Below are positions 61,284 through 64,000 of a DNA stretch of 64,000 nucleotides, piece by piece. The notes below the pieces were generated by a model. The model did not search any database. It worked only from the letters and a program-made list of their open reading frames with translations, and had not been told where the DNA came from. Every line of letters starts with the position of its first letter. Position 1 is the first letter of the stretch. Source of the DNA: CAWVSB01 sp036960375 (GTDB taxonomy: Bacteria > Pseudomonadota > Gammaproteobacteria > Pseudomonadales > CAWVSB01); assembly GCA_036960375.1 (NCBI GenBank), contig JBALVY010000001.1, positions 124,001 to 188,000 of the forward strand, in the 5' to 3' direction. A program made the translations under genes and the position numbers.

Positions 61284-61724
61284 TTACTGACTGCCATTAA
61301 CCATATGATCTACCGCAGCTTTAATTTCGTCATCAGAGCAGCTGGCACAGCCACCCTTGGCCATCATCATCGTGCCGGGCAGGCCATTGATGCCGCCGCT
61401 GTAAAGTATATCCAAACCTTTAGCGATACGCGGTGCCCACTGATCGACATTACCCAACATAGGTGCACCACCGGCGCCGGTACCATGACAAGCCAGACAG
61501 GCCGTGCCGTAGACATCCTCACCGGAACGAGGACCGCTAGCAGCGGCAGGGGCTGCAGCAGCGGCCACAGCACACTCCTGGCCTTCTATACAAACTTCAC
61601 CAGCAGGTGCTATACGCTCGGCAATTTGATCCTCTATTGTGCCGGCGACGGCAACCATAGACAGAACCAGACTGGTTGCCCCAAACAAGGCCAACATGGA
61701 TTTCACTAATTTATTCACTATCAT
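61284..61724 (-). CDS. Cytochrome c5 family protein
   Basis: A 146-residue exported monohaem cytochrome c. The signal peptide (about 1-27, ending MVAVAG) is followed by a short domain with an extra cysteine pair (C45, C51), an Ala/Pro linker, and the c5 core with C76-L-A-C79-H80. APMLGNVDQWAPRIAKGL and GGCASCSDDEI carry the c5-specific disulfide, and LPGTMMMAKGG the methionine ligand. The frame is open to 61913, but the signal peptide starts near here. GTG 61718 has better Shine-Dalgarno spacing (GGGGA, six bases) than ATG 61724, so the start may be two codons later. Confidence 0.88.
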   Translation of the reverse strand: MIVNKLVKSMLALFGATSLVLSMVAVAGTIEDQIAERIAPAGEVCIEGQECAVAAAAAPAAASGPRSGEDVYGTACLACHGTGAGGAPMLGNVDQWAPRIAKGLDILYSGGINGLPGTMMMAKGGCASCSDDEIKAAVDHMVNGSQ

Positions 61725-61940
61725 TCCCCATACATAAGGCCGGCGCCAATCAGGCGTACCAGCAAACTGGGCGCAATTATAACGACTTCGCCCTGCCGAG
61801 GAAACCGTAAAACCACCAGAGCGTAATTCAAAGGTGTCTAACCCCGCTTCCACAGTACTATTTCTATCAGTAAACCCAGCAGAAACAAGCCGACAAAAAC
61901 CTGGATGTATCATTGTTTCACAAAATGGCTGTGTCCGAGC

Positions 61941-62633
61941 CTAAACCAGCTGTAAAATGGTATAGGGTACTTGCAACAAGACCCCCCGACGCTGCTGGCA
62001 TACCACCACAGCACGCTTGGGATTAAGCTTTTTAATTTCTCCCTGGCCCCCGCGCTCCCCCCATTTTACCAACATACCGACTTCAAAAGACTCTCGACCA
62101 GCCTGTGCCTGCGGCAAGTGAAGCTGACTTAACGCACTTAATATGCGCTCATCGCTTCGACATTCTGCCAGCAGCTGGTCTCGAGCCCGGGCAGCCTTAC
62201 CCTCTGCATGTATCTGGTCACAAATACGATAAAACGCCGCATTGTGCACCGAACCGCGCCGTCTTTTTCCCTGTTTCATTTGAATCACATGCGCCAGTTC
62301 GTGCACCATGGTATGCGCAAATACATTGGCTAGACTGATCTCACCGGCAAAGTAGTTTCGCTCTTCCATTTCACGCACAGTCCGCCACCCCCAAAGCTCC
62401 CGCAATCCAAGTTTGCTGGCAATCATACCCAAGCCATAGGTCACCTTGTATTGCCTTGTCAGCGGATCATAACTGGCATAAGTGGCCATGCCGCTGCCCA
62501 GACGAAGGCCCAAGGCGACACTATTATCGTCTGGGCGCAGATATGACGCCATTGACGGCCAAAGCTCCTGCCCTGACACCGCCAACATTGACTGGCCAAT
62601 AAGTGAAATCCCCTGACTAAATCTGTCTTGCAT
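61941..62633 (-). CDS. SprT-like zinc metallopeptidase-domain protein
   Basis: A 230-residue cytoplasmic protein. The zinc-binding motif is H111-E-L-A-H115 in TMVHELAHVIQMKQG, followed by GSVHNAAFYRICDQIH, where H in VHNAAF is the likely third ligand. This HELAH...HN..F pattern fits SprT-like or WLM-like domains. A small C-terminal beta domain follows (FEVGMLVKWGERGGQGEIKKLNPKRAVV), akin to a YgiT/SH3-like strand set. Function unknown; some SprT-like proteins cleave DNA-protein crosslinks. Confidence 0.78.
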   Translation of the reverse strand: MQDRFSQGISLIGQSMLAVSGQELWPSMASYLRPDDNSVALGLRLGSGMATYASYDPLTRQYKVTYGLGMIASKLGLRELWGWRTVREMEERNYFAGEISLANVFAHTMVHELAHVIQMKQGKRRRGSVHNAAFYRICDQIHAEGKAARARDQLLAECRSDERILSALSQLHLPQAQAGRESFEVGMLVKWGERGGQGEIKKLNPKRAVVVCQQRRGVLLQVPYTILQLV

Positions 62634-62829
62634 CTGTCTCCAGTTGAGCTAGCTAGTTGGGCTAATAAACGGATGTCTCGCGACTAATTCTACCCTGTCC
62701 GCAAAGAAAACACGGACTAATTCACACTGTGCACATTCTCTAGTGGAATAGCTTGGCTTTCTCAGCGCGCCCGCCTAACCTGAGATTGGAGTTACGCCAA
62801 ACAAGACAGGATCGACCTGAGACAGAATC

Positions 62830-63228
62830 ATGAAAAAGCACTTTGCTATTGCCGTCCTACTCTTTATCGCTGCAGCCAATGCTGTGGCCTTGCCCAGTCT
62901 GGTCGAGAAAGAAGTGGCCCAGGTAAAGCGTGCTATTGTGCAAAACTCTGGCTGCACCACCAATTTACACGGTAATAATTATCAAGGACAAGACCTGCTA
63001 ATTCTTATCTCACTACATGAGAATGCGATAGATACCAGCTCTTATACACTTGAGAGCCACCTGTATAAAGTGCTCAAGGCAGTCTCTGGCTCAAGCGATG
63101 ATGGTCAGGTAATTTGTCGGTCCAGTGGCCAGGCCTCTGTGACAATGCCTCTTTCTGATTGGTTACTATCACTGAGAGAGCCCAGCGCGCCATATCGCGC
63201 TATTAATTATGCCAAGCAGCATTCTTGA
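62830..63228 (+). CDS. Small exported hypothetical protein
   Basis: A 132-residue precursor. The signal peptide KKHFAIAVLLFIAAANAVA is probably cleaved near residue 20. The mature part has two cysteines (NSGCTTNLHG and QVICRSSG) that could form a disulfide, a central LYKVLKAVSGSSDDG, and VTMPLSDWLLSLREPS near the end. I do not recognise the family. A terminator follows 20 bp after the stop, so it is a monocistronic gene. The ~196 bp upstream contain no other gene. Confidence 0.7.
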   Translation: MKKHFAIAVLLFIAAANAVALPSLVEKEVAQVKRAIVQNSGCTTNLHGNNYQGQDLLILISLHENAIDTSSYTLESHLYKVLKAVSGSSDDGQVICRSSGQASVTMPLSDWLLSLREPSAPYRAINYAKQHS

Positions 63229-63246
63229 GTATTAGCCACTACGATA

Positions 63247-63271
63247 AAAACCACCTCTCGGTGGTTTTTTT
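63247..63271. terminator. Bidirectional terminator
   Basis: AACCACC/GGTGGTT stem with loop TCTC (63249-63266), flanked by AAAAA to the left and TTTTTTT to the right. It serves the small exported protein gene and the convergent LuxR gene. Confidence 0.88.
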
Positions 63272-63285
63272 ATGCCTGAGCTTAA

Positions 63286-64000
63286 CTAGCCCGGCACCCG
63301 GTAATACGCCTCTAGAGGATCACTACCAGCAGCACCTATCATCGTCATACTATTGATAAACAAGGCGAAAAGCTCAGACTGGGATGAAATATCCAATTTT
63401 TCGTAAATATGGCGACGATGAACTTTCACTGTTTCTGCCGAGATCTCCAACTTGCCGGCTATCAGTGGCGAGGAGTAGCCGGCCAACACCATTTGTGCAA
63501 TTTCTGCCTCTCGCTGAGTTAATAAAGAACTGCCAAAATTATCGAAGGCCCTGCGCACCTGCTTGTGCAGCTCTAATTCCGTACTGGCGATATCTAGCAG
63601 TCGATTGTCGACGTCCCACTGCTGCTGCATTAGCGCACGCAGCCAAGGGAAAATAGCCTCTAGCATCTCAAACTCTTCGTCACTGAAGGCCACGTTTCGG
63701 GTAATAGACCAATGTAAATAGGTGCCATTATTGAGCGGAAACAGAATACCCAATTCATCGGCCATGCCACTGGGTAGCAAGCACTCAGCTAGAAACTCTC
63801 TGCCCTTCGCCCCCTCCGGGATAAGATTCAACAACCTGTAACAGCCGGGCTCTATACCCCGCAAAGCTGCGAGATAATAAGGGTCCAACAGGTAGGCGCC
63901 AGCCAAATAGGCAGAACCAGTAAAACTTTCAGGAAGCTCTACACGACTATGTTCCTCCAACAACAGCGGTCGACTATCCGGTGGGAAAGCAATACAGATG
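63286..64000 (-). CDS. LuxR-family transcriptional regulator, 5' end cut by window
   Basis: The reading frame stays open to the last base of the window (residues ICIAFPPDSRPLLLEEHSR precede the apparent TTG at 63963), so the gene starts outside. The C-terminal GerE/LuxR HTH is clear: LLTQREAEIAQMVLAGYSS, AGKLEISAETVKVHRRHIYEKL. The N-terminal part (about 150 residues visible) has no receiver domain and no obvious autoinducer-binding signature. It includes YLHWSITRNVAFSDEEFEMLEAIFPWLRAL, a segment seen in LuxR solos next to GAF-like sensor regions. Target genes are unknown. Confidence 0.85.
   Translation of the reverse strand, partial: ICIAFPPDSRPLLLEEHSRVELPESFTGSAYLAGAYLLDPYYLAALRGIEPGCYRLLNLIPEGAKGREFLAECLLPSGMADELGILFPLNNGTYLHWSITRNVAFSDEEFEMLEAIFPWLRALMQQQWDVDNRLLDIASTELELHKQVRRAFDNFGSSLLTQREAEIAQMVLAGYSSPLIAGKLEISAETVKVHRRHIYEKLDISSQSELFALFINSMTMIGAAGSDPLEAYYRVPG

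Noticed and set aside
61284..61913. Longer 209-residue form of the cytochrome c5 protein
   Set aside because: The first 63 residues are not family-like and lie before a clear signal peptide; starts at 61724 or 61718 fit much better.

Overview
The window looks like chromosome of a free-living, probably marine gammaproteobacterium. The strongest argument is gene order. The block lptM-lysA-dapF-DUF484-xerC, with yigB close by, is a standard gammaproteobacterial cluster. The run argH / algZ-algR-hemC-hemD-hemX-hemY matches the Pseudomonas arrangement. Base composition is moderate (near 50% GC by eye). A Cellvibrionales-type (Spongiibacteraceae/Halieaceae-like) host is my inference; no rRNA gene is present to confirm it. 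No tRNA, rRNA, CRISPR array, intact insertion sequence or prophage was seen.

Layout. 1-424: gene-free repeat region with two 73-bp direct copies and a diverged inverted copy of the same core. 425-3450 (-): DUF523 protein, acyl-CoA ligase, YigB phosphatase. 3646-4328 (+): two tandem paralogous small exported proteins inserted between yigB and xerC. 4409-8303 (-): xerC, DUF484, dapF, lysA and the small lipoprotein lptM. 8394-9791 (-): argH. 9923-17267 (+): a hypothetical gene, algZ-algR, hemCDXY, hslO. 17373-22999: cmoM (-), then (+) enoyl-CoA hydratase, NfeD-like and QmcA-like membrane proteins, a lipoprotein methyltransferase, a PNPOx-like protein and an acyltransferase.

23028-33499 (-) is the most distinctive part. 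Nine tightly packed genes encode, in transcription order, a giant Ala/Gln-rich lipoprotein, a second lipoprotein, a TPR membrane protein, a PEGA-repeat/SUMF1-like protein, a small exported protein, a MotA/TolQ/ExbB-type channel subunit, a possible actin/Hsp70-fold protein, and two VWA proteins. Each VWA protein carries a TolR/ExbD-like N-terminal helix with the motif FLD[IV][IM][AS]CGFGA. I infer a proton-driven trans-envelope machine of unknown function. Upstream lie a Fic-HTH protein with a perfect inverted repeat over its likely promoter, and a CaiB/BaiF CoA-transferase.

36402-41260 (+): an extracytoplasmic redox cluster (lipoprotein, dihaem cytochrome c, dihaem peroxidase-like protein, beta-helix/cytochrome c fusion) ending in a clear terminator. 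41424-48935: a GGDEF-EAL protein, a rubredoxin-rubredoxin reductase fusion (-), ubiC-ubiA, a FemAB/GNAT-like protein and sthA (-). 49180-55374: a cyclic-nucleotide-binding/rhodanese-like protein behind a CRP-like palindrome, DUF938 and yaaA (-), an M48 lipoprotein protease, a TRAP permease pair lacking a binding-protein gene, and a YciA thioesterase. 55427-64000: MBL hydrolase with alkylsulfatase-type dimerisation region, DUF3604 lipoprotein, META lipoprotein, ketosteroid-dehydrogenase-like flavoprotein, cytochrome c5, SprT-like protein, a small exported protein and a LuxR regulator cut by the window edge.

Many long open frames run antisense to real genes and were left out. Several starts were moved inward using Shine-Dalgarno spacing, a promoter position or family length; these cases are stated in the entries.
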